From positions 1 through 42,560 of the forward strand of contig NZ_JARRSA010000031.1 in the NCBI RefSeq assembly GCF_029624655.1: a stretch of 42,560 nucleotides of DNA, given 5' to 3'. The DNA comes from Roseicyclus salinarum. GTDB taxonomy: Bacteria > Pseudomonadota > Alphaproteobacteria > Rhodobacterales > Rhodobacteraceae. Positions 1 through 7,838 of the stretch are shown here, piece after piece (within the stretch, counting starts at the first letter, position 1; the number at the start of each line of letters is the position of its first letter). The notes beneath the pieces were generated by a model. It worked only from the letters and a program-made list of their open reading frames with translations. It did not search any database and was not told the DNA's origin. A program made the position numbers and the translations under genes.

Positions 1-1
1 G

Positions 2-631
2 GAGGCGCTGGCCGCCGCGGAAGGCAGGCTGTCCGAGGCGAACGCGGCCGCCGAGGCCGGCGCCGGCCGCGACGTCGCGCGCATGGCCGAGCTGGAGGAA
101 ACGCTCGCCGCGCGTGCGGCGGAGCTGTCCGAGGCGAAGGCCGCGCGCGAGGCGCTGGACGCACGGGTGGCCGACCTCGAGGCGGCGGCTGCCGAAATCT
201 CCGGCGAGGCCGGGCGGGCCGAGGAACTTGAGCGCGAGAACGCGATCCTCAAGCGCCGCGTGGAGCGCGCCCGCGAGGAGCGCGACGCCGCGATGGAGGC
301 GCGCGATGCCGCGCAGGACGCGGCCGACGAGCTTTCCGCCGCCTCCAGGGACGACCCCGAGCCGCGCATCGCCGAACTGCGCGCCGAGTTGCGGCGGATG
401 CAGGCGGTCGTGGACGGGATGTCGGGCATGATGGACGAGCTTCGCGCCGCCGCTGCGGCCGGCGGCGATGCCGAGGCCGTCAACCGCGGGCTGCAGGCGC
501 AGGTCGCGGCCCTGACCGAGGCGCGCCGCTCCGAGGCGGCCGAACTCGACCGGATCGTGACGGAACTGGCGGCTGCCTCCGGTCAGGGGCCGGCCGGTCC
601 CGCGGACAGCGTGGAGGCGGGACATGCCTGA
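2..631 (+). CDS. Coiled-coil protein upstream of zapA (5' end outside window)
   Basis: The reading frame is open from base 2, so the gene starts before the window. The first in-window ATG (83) is probably internal. The visible part (about 209 residues) is almost entirely Ala/Glu/Arg-rich heptad-like sequence, with repeated blocks such as LEETLAARAAELSEAKAARE, typical of a long coiled coil. No enzymatic motif or membrane segment is visible. Its stop overlaps the zapA start by 8 bases, so the two are probably translationally coupled and may act together in cell division. That role is inferred from position only. I do not recognise a named family. Confidence 0.8.
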   Translation, partial: EALAAAEGRLSEANAAAEAGAGRDVARMAELEETLAARAAELSEAKAAREALDARVADLEAAAAEISGEAGRAEELERENAILKRRVERAREERDAAMEARDAAQDAADELSAASRDDPEPRIAELRAELRRMQAVVDGMSGMMDELRAAAAAGGDAEAVNRGLQAQVAALTEARRSEAAELDRIVTELAAASGQGPAGPADSVEAGHA

Positions 632-1052
632 GGTTCAGATCGACATCGGCGGACGCAGCTACACCGTCGCCTGCCAGGAGGGCGAGGAAACCTACCTGCG
701 CGCCGCGGCCCGGATGCTCGACACCGAGGCCACGGTGATCCTCGGCCAGATCGGCCGCATGACGTCGGACCGGATGCTGCTGATGGCGGGGCTGATGCTC
801 GCCGACAAGACAGCGGCGCTCGAGGACGACGTGAAGGACCTCAAGGCACGCATCGCGGCGCAGGAAAAGGGCCTGCGCTCGGCGGAGGAACGCCTCGCCG
901 ACCGCGCGCGCCGCATCGCCGAGCTGCAGGAGGCCGGGCCCCGCACCGAGCTTCCCGACAGCGTGACGGACGGGCTGGCCGAGCTTGCGGCGCGTGCCGA
1001 GGCGCTGGCGGACGAGCTCGAGGTCGGCGCGGCGGAGGACGGGACGGCCTGA
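624..1052 (+). CDS. zapA: Cell division protein ZapA
   Basis: This 142-aa protein begins MPEVQIDIGGRSYTVAC, the typical ZapA N-terminal strand with the GR-Y turn. It continues with a TYLRAAARMLD helix and the RMLLMAGLMLADK segment, followed by a C-terminal coiled coil (about residues 70-105). ZapA binds and bundles FtsZ protofilaments in the cytoplasm at the Z-ring. The start at 624 lies inside the end of the upstream coiled-coil gene, which suggests coupling. The C-terminal tail is acidic and Ala-rich and longer than in E. coli ZapA (about 109 aa), as is common in alphaproteobacterial versions. Confidence 0.88.
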   Translation: MPEVQIDIGGRSYTVACQEGEETYLRAAARMLDTEATVILGQIGRMTSDRMLLMAGLMLADKTAALEDDVKDLKARIAAQEKGLRSAEERLADRARRIAELQEAGPRTELPDSVTDGLAELAARAEALADELEVGAAEDGTA

Positions 1053-1094
1053 ACCTGCGCGCCGGGGCGGGTCACGCCCCGGCCGCGCCTTCGT

Positions 1095-1117
1095 CCTTCA
1101 TCTTTCCAAAAATACGC
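1095..1117 (-). repeat. Dispersed intergenic motif, copy 1
   Basis: Read on the minus strand this is GCGTATTT, then TTG, then GAAAGATGAAGG. It lies between the convergent stops of zapA and the SDR gene. The same 8+3+12 arrangement recurs at five other intergenic sites in this window. It is AT-rich against a very GC-rich background. Function unknown. Confidence 0.8.
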
Positions 1118-1165
1118 AATGACCCGGCCCGACGTGCGCGCGCCCTCCGGGCCGGCTTCCGCGGC

Positions 1166-1840
1166 TCAGGCGAAGATCGGGCCGAGCAGGCGCGCGGCCT
1201 CCTCGCGCGGATGCGCGAGCGCCGTCTTGTCCTCGCCGGGGTAGAAGCGCGCGCGTGTGGCCGTGGGCATCGGCGCGGGGCGCAGAAGGTGCACGTCGGG
1301 CGCATGTCGTGCGGTCTCGGCCTGCCAGCAACGCACGAGCGCCCGTTGCGCGGCCTTCGACATCGCGTAGGCGCCCGCGTATTTCTCGTCCCAGTCGTCG
1401 TCGAAGAAGACCGCCGTCGCCATGTCGGAGGGCGCGATGAGCGGATCGACCATCGCGATCAGGCGCGCGGTCATCCGGATGTTCGTGGCGATGTTCCGGT
1501 CGAGATCCTTGGCGGTGACGTGCGGCGCGGGCGTCAGGGCGGTGACGTGGACCGCGGCGTGCACCCAGATGTCCGCGCGGCCCCAGCGGTCGTGGATCGA
1601 GCGGCAGAGATGGGCGATGGCGGCATCGTCGGTCAGGTCGATCGGGGCGAGCGTCGCGTGGCCGCCCGCGGCCTGGATGCGGTCGTCGACCTCTTCCAGC
1701 GCGCCGACGGTCCGCGCGACGGCGACGACATGCGCGCCTTGCCCGGCGAGCCATTCGGCGCAGGCGGCGCCGAGGCCGCGGGAGGCGCCGGTCACCAGCG
1801 CGACACGATCTTGAAGGGGCTTGTCCATCGGGCGCGTCAT
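1166..1840 (-). CDS. SDR-family NAD(P)-dependent oxidoreductase
   Basis: A classical short-chain dehydrogenase/reductase of about 224 aa. The Rossmann nucleotide-binding motif TGASRGLG is at residues 17-24, and an NNAG-equivalent is replaced by VHAAVHV. The catalytic Tyr-Lys pair is in YAMSK. The start is uncertain: ATG at 1840 (MTRPMDKP) or 1828 (MDKPLQ), neither with a strong ribosome binding site. The longer open frame up to 2113 runs into the bioY coding region and is rejected. The substrate cannot be told from sequence. It is divergent from bioY and convergent with zapA. Confidence 0.85.
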   Translation of the reverse strand: MTRPMDKPLQDRVALVTGASRGLGAACAEWLAGQGAHVVAVARTVGALEEVDDRIQAAGGHATLAPIDLTDDAAIAHLCRSIHDRWGRADIWVHAAVHVTALTPAPHVTAKDLDRNIATNIRMTARLIAMVDPLIAPSDMATAVFFDDDWDEKYAGAYAMSKAAQRALVRCWQAETARHAPDVHLLRPAPMPTATRARFYPGEDKTALAHPREEAARLLGPIFA

Positions 1841-1907
1841 GCCGCGTCGCGCGCCGCTTTGCAAGGGCCGGCGCGCGGCGCCTGCGTGCCCGCGGCGGGC
1901 CGCTCGC

Positions 1908-1936
1908 TTGACTTTGGCACCGCCCGCGGGAATACC
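1908..1936 (+). promoter_or_regulatory. Candidate bioY promoter
   Basis: TTGACT (1908-1913, 5/6 match to the sigma-70 -35) is followed after 17 bp by AATACC (1931-1936, a weak -10). This is about 40 bp ahead of the bioY start. I found no clear BioR-type TTATNNATAA operator near it. Confidence 0.35.
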
Positions 1937-1973
1937 GGGACGACGAGTGAATTCACTGCATCGGAGGGCGCCC

Positions 1974-2573
1974 ATGGGCCGCGACCAAACACTTCTCGCC
2001 GCGACATACGGAGACATGGGCCTTGCCCGGAAGGCCGGCCTTGCGCTTGCGGGCAGCGCCCTGATCGCGCTCGCCGCGCAGGTCTCGGTGCCGTTCTGGC
2101 CCGTGCCGCTCACGCTGCAGACGCTGGCGATCCTGGTGGTGGGCTTCGCGCTCGGCTCGCGGCTTGGCGCGGCGGCCGTGCTGGCCTACCTCGCCGAGGG
2201 CGCGATGGGCCTGCCGGTGTTCTCCAACGGCGGCGCGGGCGTGCTCTACATGATGGGCCCGACCGGGGGCTTCCTTGTCGGCTTCGTGGGCATGGCCTGG
2301 ATCGCGGGGGCCGCGGCCGAGCGCGGGCTGGCGCGCGGCGTGGTCGGCACGTCGCTCGTGGCGCTCGCCGCATCGGCCGCCCTCTATCTTCCGGGTCTTG
2401 CATGGCCGCTCGCCGTGGCGGGGCTTCTTGGCGTCGAGGCCGGCTGGGCGGGCCTCTCGCTGGCGCAGACGTGGCAGGCCTTCGCGGCCCCGTTCCTGCT
2501 CGGCGACGTGGTGAAGGCCGTGATCGCGGCGCTGGTCGTCACCGGCGCGTGGCGTGCGCTGCGCCGCGCGTGA
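1974..2573 (+). CDS. bioY: Biotin transporter BioY (ECF S component)
   Basis: A 199-aa hydrophobic protein with about six membrane spans. It has the BioY hallmark region AQVSVPFWPVPLTLQTLAIL and the glycine-rich loop GLPVFSNGGAGVLYMMGPTGGFL. BioY is the substrate-binding S component that captures biotin in the inner membrane and works with an EcfT/EcfA (BioN/BioM) module. No bioM or bioN is in the window, so the energising module must be elsewhere or BioY acts alone. The start at 1974 is preceded by GGAGGG at a good distance. The longer frame from 1821 would run through the promoter and the SDR start. Confidence 0.93.
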   Translation: MGRDQTLLAATYGDMGLARKAGLALAGSALIALAAQVSVPFWPVPLTLQTLAILVVGFALGSRLGAAAVLAYLAEGAMGLPVFSNGGAGVLYMMGPTGGFLVGFVGMAWIAGAAAERGLARGVVGTSLVALAASAALYLPGLAWPLAVAGLLGVEAGWAGLSLAQTWQAFAAPFLLGDVVKAVIAALVVTGAWRALRRA

Positions 2574-2601
2574 CCGCACGTCCCACCGCCTGAAAAGCGA
2601 A

Positions 2602-2623
2602 ACGCCGTCCCTCGGGACGGCGT
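2602..2623. terminator. Bidirectional terminator between bioY and purF
   Basis: A perfect 9-bp stem (ACGCCGTCC / GGACGGCGT) has a CTCG tetraloop, with an A-rich flank on the left and CTTTCGTTT on the right. It sits between the convergent ends of bioY and purF and could serve both. Confidence 0.85.
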
Positions 2624-2681
2624 CTTTCGTTTGTCCGTGTGTTTCCTTGGGCTGCGGTCCGGTCGCGTCCCGGCAGAAGGA

Positions 2682-4172
2682 CTATTCCGCGGGCTCGGCC
2701 GTTTCGGGCAGCTCGAAGCCCTTGGCGACCATGTCCACGGGCCGCACCGGGTAGTCGCCCGAGAAGCAGGCGTCGCAGTATTGCGGGCAGGACCTGTTGC
2801 GGCCCTTGGCCTCGCCCACCGCGCGGTAGAGCCCGTCGAGCGAGACGAACCGCAGCGAGGCCACGCCGAGGTGGCGGCGCATCTCCTCCTCGGACATGCC
2901 GGCGGCCAGGAGCTTGTCGCGCTCGGGCGTGTCCACGCCGTAGAAGCACGGCCATGCCGTCGGCGGCGAGGCGATGCGGAAATGCACCTCGGCCGCGCCC
3001 GCATCGAGGATCATCTGCTTGATCTTGAGAGAGGTCGTCCCACGCACCACGCTGTCGTCCACCAGGACCACGCGCTTGCCCGCGATCAGCGCGCGGTTCA
3101 CGTTCAGCTTCAGGCGCACGCCCATGTTGCGGATCTGCTCGGTCGGCTCGATGAAGGTGCGGCCGACATACTGGTTGCGGATGATCCCCATGCCGTAGGG
3201 GATGCCGCTTTCGTGGGAAAATCCGATGGCCGCCGGGGTGCCCGAGTCGGGCACGGGGCAGACGAGGTCGGCGTCCGCCGGCGCCTCGCGGGCCAGTTCC
3301 ACGCCGATCTGGCGCCGCGTCTCGTAGACCGAGCGCCCGCCGATGATGCTGTCGGGGCGCGAGAAATAGACATGCTCGAAGATGCAGAAGCGCGAGCGTT
3401 TCTGTTCGAAGGGGCGGAAGCTTTCAAGCTTGCCGCCGCTGATGACGACCATCTCGCCTGGTTCGATCTCGCGCAGGAAGTCCGCGCCGATGATGTCGAG
3501 CGCGCAGGTCTCCGAGGACAGGACGTAGCCTTCGCCGACGCGGCCCAGCACCAGCGGACGCACGCCGAGCGGGTCGCGAACGCCGATCAGCTTGGTGCGC
3601 GTCATGGCGACAATCGAGAAGGCGCCTTCGACCCGCCGCAGCGCGTCCTTCATGCGTTCGGGGATGGTGCGCTGCAGCGAGCGCGCCATGAGGTGGATGA
3701 TGCATTCGCTGTCCGAGGAGGACTGGAAGATCGAGCCGCGCTCGATCAGCTCGCGGCGGAGCGCGTCCGCGTTCACGATGTTGCCGTTGTGCGCGATCGC
3801 GGCGCCGCCCATTGCGAACTCGCCGAAGAAGGGCTGCACGTCGCGGATCGCGGTGCTGCCCTTGCTGCCCGCGGTGGAATAGCGGACGTGGCCGATCGCC
3901 AGCTCGCCCGGCAGCGTCTCCATCACCGACTGCGAGGTGAAGGTGTCGCGGACGTAGCCGAAGCGGTGGGCCGAGTTGAACCCATGCTCGGGATGATGGG
4001 CGACGATGCCGCCCGCCTCCTGCCCGCGGTGCTGAAGCGCGTGAAGGCCGAGCGCCACGAAGTTGGCGGCATCCGCGACGCCCACGACGCCGAACACGCC
4101 GCATTCCTCGCGCAGCTTGTCGCCATCGAGCGGATCGAAGGGATGTGGGTAGGGAAGATGGTCGTCGCGCAT
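2682..4172 (-). CDS. purF: Amidophosphoribosyltransferase PurF
   Basis: Catalyses the first committed step of purine synthesis (PRPP + glutamine to phosphoribosylamine). With the start at 4172 (MRDDHLPYP) the protein has 496 aa. The N-terminal-nucleophile Cys24 follows a propeptide ending REE and is expected to be exposed by cleavage. The glutaminase motif GHVRYSTAG and the PRPP loop VVLVDDSVVRGTTS are present. Four further cysteines (ETCALD, WPCFYG and the CxxC of CDACFSGDYP) match the positions of the [4Fe-4S] ligands of the Bacillus-type enzyme, so an oxygen-labile cluster is likely. It follows cvpA on the same strand, as in many proteobacteria. Confidence 0.96.
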   Translation of the reverse strand: MRDDHLPYPHPFDPLDGDKLREECGVFGVVGVADAANFVALGLHALQHRGQEAGGIVAHHPEHGFNSAHRFGYVRDTFTSQSVMETLPGELAIGHVRYSTAGSKGSTAIRDVQPFFGEFAMGGAAIAHNGNIVNADALRRELIERGSIFQSSSDSECIIHLMARSLQRTIPERMKDALRRVEGAFSIVAMTRTKLIGVRDPLGVRPLVLGRVGEGYVLSSETCALDIIGADFLREIEPGEMVVISGGKLESFRPFEQKRSRFCIFEHVYFSRPDSIIGGRSVYETRRQIGVELAREAPADADLVCPVPDSGTPAAIGFSHESGIPYGMGIIRNQYVGRTFIEPTEQIRNMGVRLKLNVNRALIAGKRVVLVDDSVVRGTTSLKIKQMILDAGAAEVHFRIASPPTAWPCFYGVDTPERDKLLAAGMSEEEMRRHLGVASLRFVSLDGLYRAVGEAKGRNRSCPQYCDACFSGDYPVRPVDMVAKGFELPETAEPAE

Positions 4173-4314
4173 CCGGCGGGTCCCCTGGCAGGTGGAGAAG
4201 ACCCCGATTCCCGACGGGCCCTTCGCGCATGACATAGGGCAGCGGGGGGGCGGTGTCACCCGCCCTGTCACGCCGATGTCATGCTTTGTCGCGTTGCAGC
4301 GTCGGTGTTCGGCC

Positions 4315-4872
4315 TCACTCGGCGGCGCAGGTGCCGGTGAGCTGGTCGTAGCGGTCCATCAGCCAGCCGGGCGCGTCCTGCGGCATCCGGTCCTCGATCG
4401 CCAGCTGCGCCTCGGCGAAGACCATCGCCGAACGGCTTTCCGCGATCTCGGGGATGGGCTCGTCGCCGGCGACGCGCTCGTAGGCGATCAGCACCACGAG
4501 AACCAGGAGCACGCCGCGCGCGACCCCGAAGAGGAAACCCAGCCCCGCATCGACGCTGCCCACCGACGAGCGCTGGATCGCCGAGGAAAAGACCGGCGTG
4601 AACAGCGAGATGACCACGAGCGCCACCACGAAGACCGCCGCGAAGGAGGCCATGACGCCAAGCTCGCAGGAATCGCCGATGAAATCGCCGAGGTAGGGGA
4701 TCTCGTTCATCAGCGGCAGCGCGCGGGGCGCGAAGACGAAGGCCAGCACGGCGGCCGCCACCCAGCCGAGGATCGACATCACCTCGCGCACGAAGCCCCG
4801 CGAATACGCCAGCACCGCCGACACCAGTATGATGCCCGCGACGATTCCGTCGAAGATGGTGAAGCCGTCCAT
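4315..4872 (-). CDS. cvpA: CvpA family membrane protein
   Basis: A 185-aa protein starting MDGFTIFDGIVAGIILVSAV, with four hydrophobic segments. The typical CvpA motif is SRGFVREVMSILGWVAA at about residues 25-41. CvpA proteins are inner-membrane proteins, named for colicin V production and linked to envelope robustness, and are commonly encoded next to purF, as here. The open frame extends 20 codons upstream (to 4932) with a basic low-complexity stretch. The ATG at 4872, with GAGGG upstream, fits the family N-terminus better. Confidence 0.92.
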   Translation of the reverse strand: MDGFTIFDGIVAGIILVSAVLAYSRGFVREVMSILGWVAAAVLAFVFAPRALPLMNEIPYLGDFIGDSCELGVMASFAAVFVVALVVISLFTPVFSSAIQRSSVGSVDAGLGFLFGVARGVLLVLVVLIAYERVAGDEPIPEIAESRSAMVFAEAQLAIEDRMPQDAPGWLMDRYDQLTGTCAAE

Positions 4873-4962
4873 GTCTGCCCGCGTCCCTCGATTATTGCCG
4901 TTTCTTCGTTTTCCGTTCCGTCTCGGCCGCATCGCCGGCCGCGCAGGGTGCCTCTGCCTGCC

Positions 4963-6330
4963 TCAGCCTGCCCCGAAGACCTCGCCCACGAAGCGGGGGA
5001 GATCCTCCATCGTGCGGACCGCCACGCCGCCGTTTTCGGCGATATTACATCCTTTTGGCAGGATTGCGGCGGAAAATCCGAGCTTCAGCGCCTCTTTCAG
5101 CCGGTTTTCCGCCTGCGTCACGGGGCGCAACGCGCCCGACAGCGACAATTCCCCGAACACGACCGTCTCGGGAGGCAGCGCCGCGTCCTCGCGCGCCGAC
5201 AGGAGTGCGGCGGCCACGGCGAGGTCGGCGGCGGGCTCGCTGATGCGCATCCCGCCCGCGACGTTGAGATAGACGTCGAGCCCCTGAAAGCTGATGCCCG
5301 CCCGCGCCTCGAGCACGGCGAGGATCATCGACAGGCGCGCGCCGTCCCAGCCCACCACCGCGCGGCGCGGCTGCGACAGCTGCGAGGGCGCCACGAGGGC
5401 CTGGAACTCCACCAGCACGGGTCGCGTGCCCTCGATCCCCGCGAAGACCACCGACCCCGGCGCGGGCGTGTCGCGGTCGGACAGGAACAGCGCCGAGGGG
5501 TTCGCAACCTCGGCGAGGCCCGCGCCCGTCATCTCGAAGACGCCGATCTCGTCGGCGGGGCCGAAGCGGTTCTTGACCGAGCGCAGGATGCGGAACTGGT
5601 GGCCGCGCTCGCCTTCGAAATAGAGCACGGTATCGACCATGTGCTCGACCACGCGGGGGCCGGCGATCTGGCCCTCCTTGGTGACGTGGCCCACCAGCAT
5701 CACCGCCACGCCGCGCCGCTTGGCAAAGGTCGTCAGCTCGTGCGCCGCCGCGCGCACCTGCGAGACCGATCCCGGCGCGCTGTCGACGGTGTCGAGCCAC
5801 ATCGTCTGGATCGAGTCGATGATCACGAGGTCGGGCGCCTCGGCGTCGAGCGTCGTCAGGATGTCGCGCAGGTTGGTCTCAGCGGCGAGGCTCACCGCGC
5901 AGTCGTCGAGGCCGAGGCGCGTCGCGCGCAGCCGGACCTGCGCCGTCGCCTCCTCGCCCGAGACGTAGACCACGCGCGCGCCACCACGGGCGAAGCTGGC
6001 GGCGGCCTGCAGCAGAAGCGTGGACTTGCCTATGCCGGGATCGCCGCCCACCAGCGTCGCGGACGCGGGCACAAGGCCGCCGCCGAGGACGCGGTCGAGC
6101 TCTCCCATGCCCGAGGAGCGCCGGGGCGGGGGCGCCTCGGGGGTGCGCAGGTCGGACAGGCCGATGCGCCGGCCCTTGGCGGCGCCGAGACCCTGCTTAG
6201 AGGGGCCCGCCGACAGCGGCGCCTCCTCGGCGATGGTGTTCCATTCGCCGCATGCATCGCAACGGCCCGACCACTTCTTGTGAGTCGCGCCGCAGGAGGA
6301 ACAGACGAAGACGGTGACGGGCTTTGCCAT
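4963..6330 (-). CDS. radA: DNA repair protein RadA
   Basis: A 455-aa homologue of RadA/Sms, the DnaB-like branch-migration ATPase of recombinational repair. It has an N-terminal zinc finger C10-x2-C13 ... C24-x2-C27, Walker A GDPGIGKST, Walker B LVIIDSIQT, the RadA-specific KNRFG motif and a C-terminal Lon-protease-like domain (VYLNVAGGMRISEPAADLA). It is full length for the family. It lies 90 bp upstream of cvpA on the same strand. Confidence 0.96.
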   Translation of the reverse strand: MAKPVTVFVCSSCGATHKKWSGRCDACGEWNTIAEEAPLSAGPSKQGLGAAKGRRIGLSDLRTPEAPPPRRSSGMGELDRVLGGGLVPASATLVGGDPGIGKSTLLLQAAASFARGGARVVYVSGEEATAQVRLRATRLGLDDCAVSLAAETNLRDILTTLDAEAPDLVIIDSIQTMWLDTVDSAPGSVSQVRAAAHELTTFAKRRGVAVMLVGHVTKEGQIAGPRVVEHMVDTVLYFEGERGHQFRILRSVKNRFGPADEIGVFEMTGAGLAEVANPSALFLSDRDTPAPGSVVFAGIEGTRPVLVEFQALVAPSQLSQPRRAVVGWDGARLSMILAVLEARAGISFQGLDVYLNVAGGMRISEPAADLAVAAALLSAREDAALPPETVVFGELSLSGALRPVTQAENRLKEALKLGFSAAILPKGCNIAENGGVAVRTMEDLPRFVGEVFGAG

Positions 6331-6502
6331 GGCCGGGGGTGTAACCGAGAGGGCAGGGGGATGCCATCATGTTGTGGCGGCGGCCGGGCGGCACGGCCCA
6401 TGTGGCGGTGGGGCCACAAGGGCGCGAAATGGGCACCCGCATGTGCCTGCACTTTGATCGGTTCGCTCCCGCGGACGAATCCCGACAGGAATGGAAACGA
6501 GG

Positions 6503-6854
6503 ATGCGGGCACCACGCGCAGGGGTCCGAACCGGCTTTCGTTCGCCGCACTCCTGTCGGGAACGCCGGCCTGCGGGCGCGGGAACCGAGGACGTCCGCTT
6601 CGCCGAGGCTGCGCTGGGCGCGGCCTTGTCGCAGGCCATCGCGGGCGGCGAGGTCGTCGCGGGCCTGCGCGCCAGCGGGCTCGACACCAGCGCCGACACG
6701 CGACGGGTGCCGGACCTTCTGCTGGACGGCGGCTGGACCGGACGCGTCCCGACCGGGAACCGGGGCGGACTGACACTCGACATCTCAGGCGGGATCGGCG
6801 GGATCTGCGGCGATTTTCGCCGGACAGGCGGCGCGCTTCGGGATCAGCTTCTAG
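6503..6854 (+). pseudogene. Possible frameshifted small exported-protein gene
   Basis: This 520-bp gap between radA and the PqiA-like gene holds a stretch with strong GC3 codon bias on the plus strand. The frame through GTEDVRFAEAALGAALSQAI is open to about 6815. There the TTTT run at 6813-6816 would, with one T removed, continue as GDFAGQAARFGISF and stop at TAG 6852-6854, exactly against the convergent gene. Near the 5' end another frame gives RLSFAALLSGTPAC, reminiscent of a lipoprotein signal. No frame links start to stop intact. I do not recognise the family. It could be a decayed gene, a sequencing error or chance. Confidence 0.33.
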
Positions 6855-7318
6855 GGCGCGGTGCGGGTGGCGCGGGCCGTCCATATCCCGACCCAGAGCG
6901 AGCCGAGCACGCATCCCGTGAAAAGCCACAGGCCCCACGCCGTCTCGACCCGGCCCACCGCCAGACCCTTGGCGAGCGTGACGTAGACCGCGACGAGGAA
7001 CACGTCGGCCATCGCCAGCTTGCCGAGCCACTGGAGCGTGGGCAGCAGGCGCGCCGGCGCGCGGGAGAGGTGCACGAGCGCGAGCAGCACCGTCTTGGCC
7101 ATGGGCGCCACGAGCGCGAAGAGCGCGACCAGCACCGCCAGCGGCCGCTCGCCCCCGGTCCAGAGCGCGGCGATGCCCGAGAGGACCGAGACCTCCTCGA
7201 GCCCGAAGAGCGGCAGGAGGCCCGCCCGAAGGAGCGGCGCGGCCCAGGCGACGGGAAAGAGCACGAGAAGCGAGAGGTTCAGCGCGAAGACGAGGCGCGC
7301 GGCGGGGCTGGCTGGCAT
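6851..7318 (-). CDS. Paraquat-inducible protein A-like membrane protein
   Basis: A 155-aa integral membrane protein with four predicted spans. It matches one PqiA domain: LNLSLLVLFPVAWAAPLL, then FGLEEVSVLSGIAALWTGGE, and the MADVFLVAVYV segment near the C-terminus (compare the M-DVF motif of PqiA). PqiA proteins partner MCE-domain proteins in envelope lipid handling, which fits the nearby MlaE/MlaF genes, though no MCE gene is next to it. The start at 7318 has AGGG five bases upstream; ATG 7330 is an alternative. Confidence 0.75.
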   Translation of the reverse strand: MPASPAARLVFALNLSLLVLFPVAWAAPLLRAGLLPLFGLEEVSVLSGIAALWTGGERPLAVLVALFALVAPMAKTVLLALVHLSRAPARLLPTLQWLGKLAMADVFLVAVYVTLAKGLAVGRVETAWGLWLFTGCVLGSLWVGIWTARATRTAP

Positions 7319-7368
7319 GGGGGCCCTCATGCCCTCGGGGCGGGTGCGCCGCAAGGGGCCGGCGGCGA

Positions 7369-7412
7369 CGGGGGGCTTTCCGCCCCCCGCGGGCGCGCGG
7401 CGCGCGCGCCCG
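7369..7412. terminator. Two tandem GC-rich hairpins downstream of the alr-mlaEF operon
   Basis: Hairpin one is CGGGGGGC / GCCCCCCG (7369-7376/7382-7389) with loop TTTCC. Hairpin two follows directly, with a 9-bp perfect stem at 7390-7398/7404-7412. They lie between the stop of the 125-aa membrane gene (7461) and the PqiA-like start (7318). There is no T tract, so termination would be inefficient or Rho-assisted. Confidence 0.5.
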
Positions 7413-7419
7413 TCCCCCC

Positions 7420-7443
7420 GAGAGTTTCCGGCAAGGATGAAGG
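7420..7443 (+). repeat. Degenerate copy of the dispersed intergenic motif
   Basis: GAGAGTTT-CCGG-CAAGGATGAAGG resembles the dispersed motif: 5/8 in the left half, 10/12 in the right half, and a 4-base spacer. It is intergenic like the others. The mismatch level makes this tentative. Confidence 0.25.
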
Positions 7444-7460
7444 GACCGAAGCGGGGACGC

Positions 7461-7838
7461 TCAGCCGAACTGGCGCATCCAGACGATGCCCCCGCCGATC
7501 GCCGCGGTCAGCGCGAAGCGCACGGCCTCGCCCGGCCACGTCGCCTCGCGCAGGTCGTTGAGGCCCATGTGCACCCCCACCGCGAGGCCCGCGGGAAAGA
7601 GGATCGCGATGACGACGACGACCGTGGGAAAGCCGAGGAACGCGCCGAGGAGAACGACGACGAGCAGCGTGATCATCGCCGGGACGAGGTGGCCCGCGAG
7701 CTCCACGAAGACGGGGACGTGGCGGCCCCGGTCGAGCCGGGACGCGCGGGCGATCCACTCGATGGCGGCGAGGCCCGCGTAGGTCCAGAGGAGCGTGGCG
7801 ACGGCCTCGACGAGCGCGATCGGCGTCACCGGCGTCAT
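7461..7838 (-). CDS. Hypothetical four-span membrane protein coupled to mlaF
   Basis: A 125-aa protein with about four hydrophobic segments (VEAVATLLWTYAGLAAIEWI; HLVPAMITLLVVVLLGAFLG; VVVVIAILFPAGLAVGV; AVRFALTAAIGGGIVWM). Its ATG overlaps the TGA of the upstream ABC ATPase (ATGA), so it is the last gene of the alr-mlaE-mlaF unit. I do not recognise the family. Co-translation suggests it acts with, or regulates, the transporter, but that is inference. Confidence 0.8.
   Translation of the reverse strand: MTPVTPIALVEAVATLLWTYAGLAAIEWIARASRLDRGRHVPVFVELAGHLVPAMITLLVVVLLGAFLGFPTVVVVIAILFPAGLAVGVHMGLNDLREATWPGEAVRFALTAAIGGGIVWMRQFG

Noticed and set aside
1211-2593. Long plus-strand open frame (460 codons)
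   Set aside because: Antisense to the SDR gene and out of frame with bioY. The composition is the Arg/Gly/Ala-rich pattern of a shadow frame in GC-rich DNA.
2631-6921. Two very long plus-strand open frames opposite purF, cvpA and radA
   Set aside because: Shadows of well-supported minus-strand genes; no domain is recognisable.
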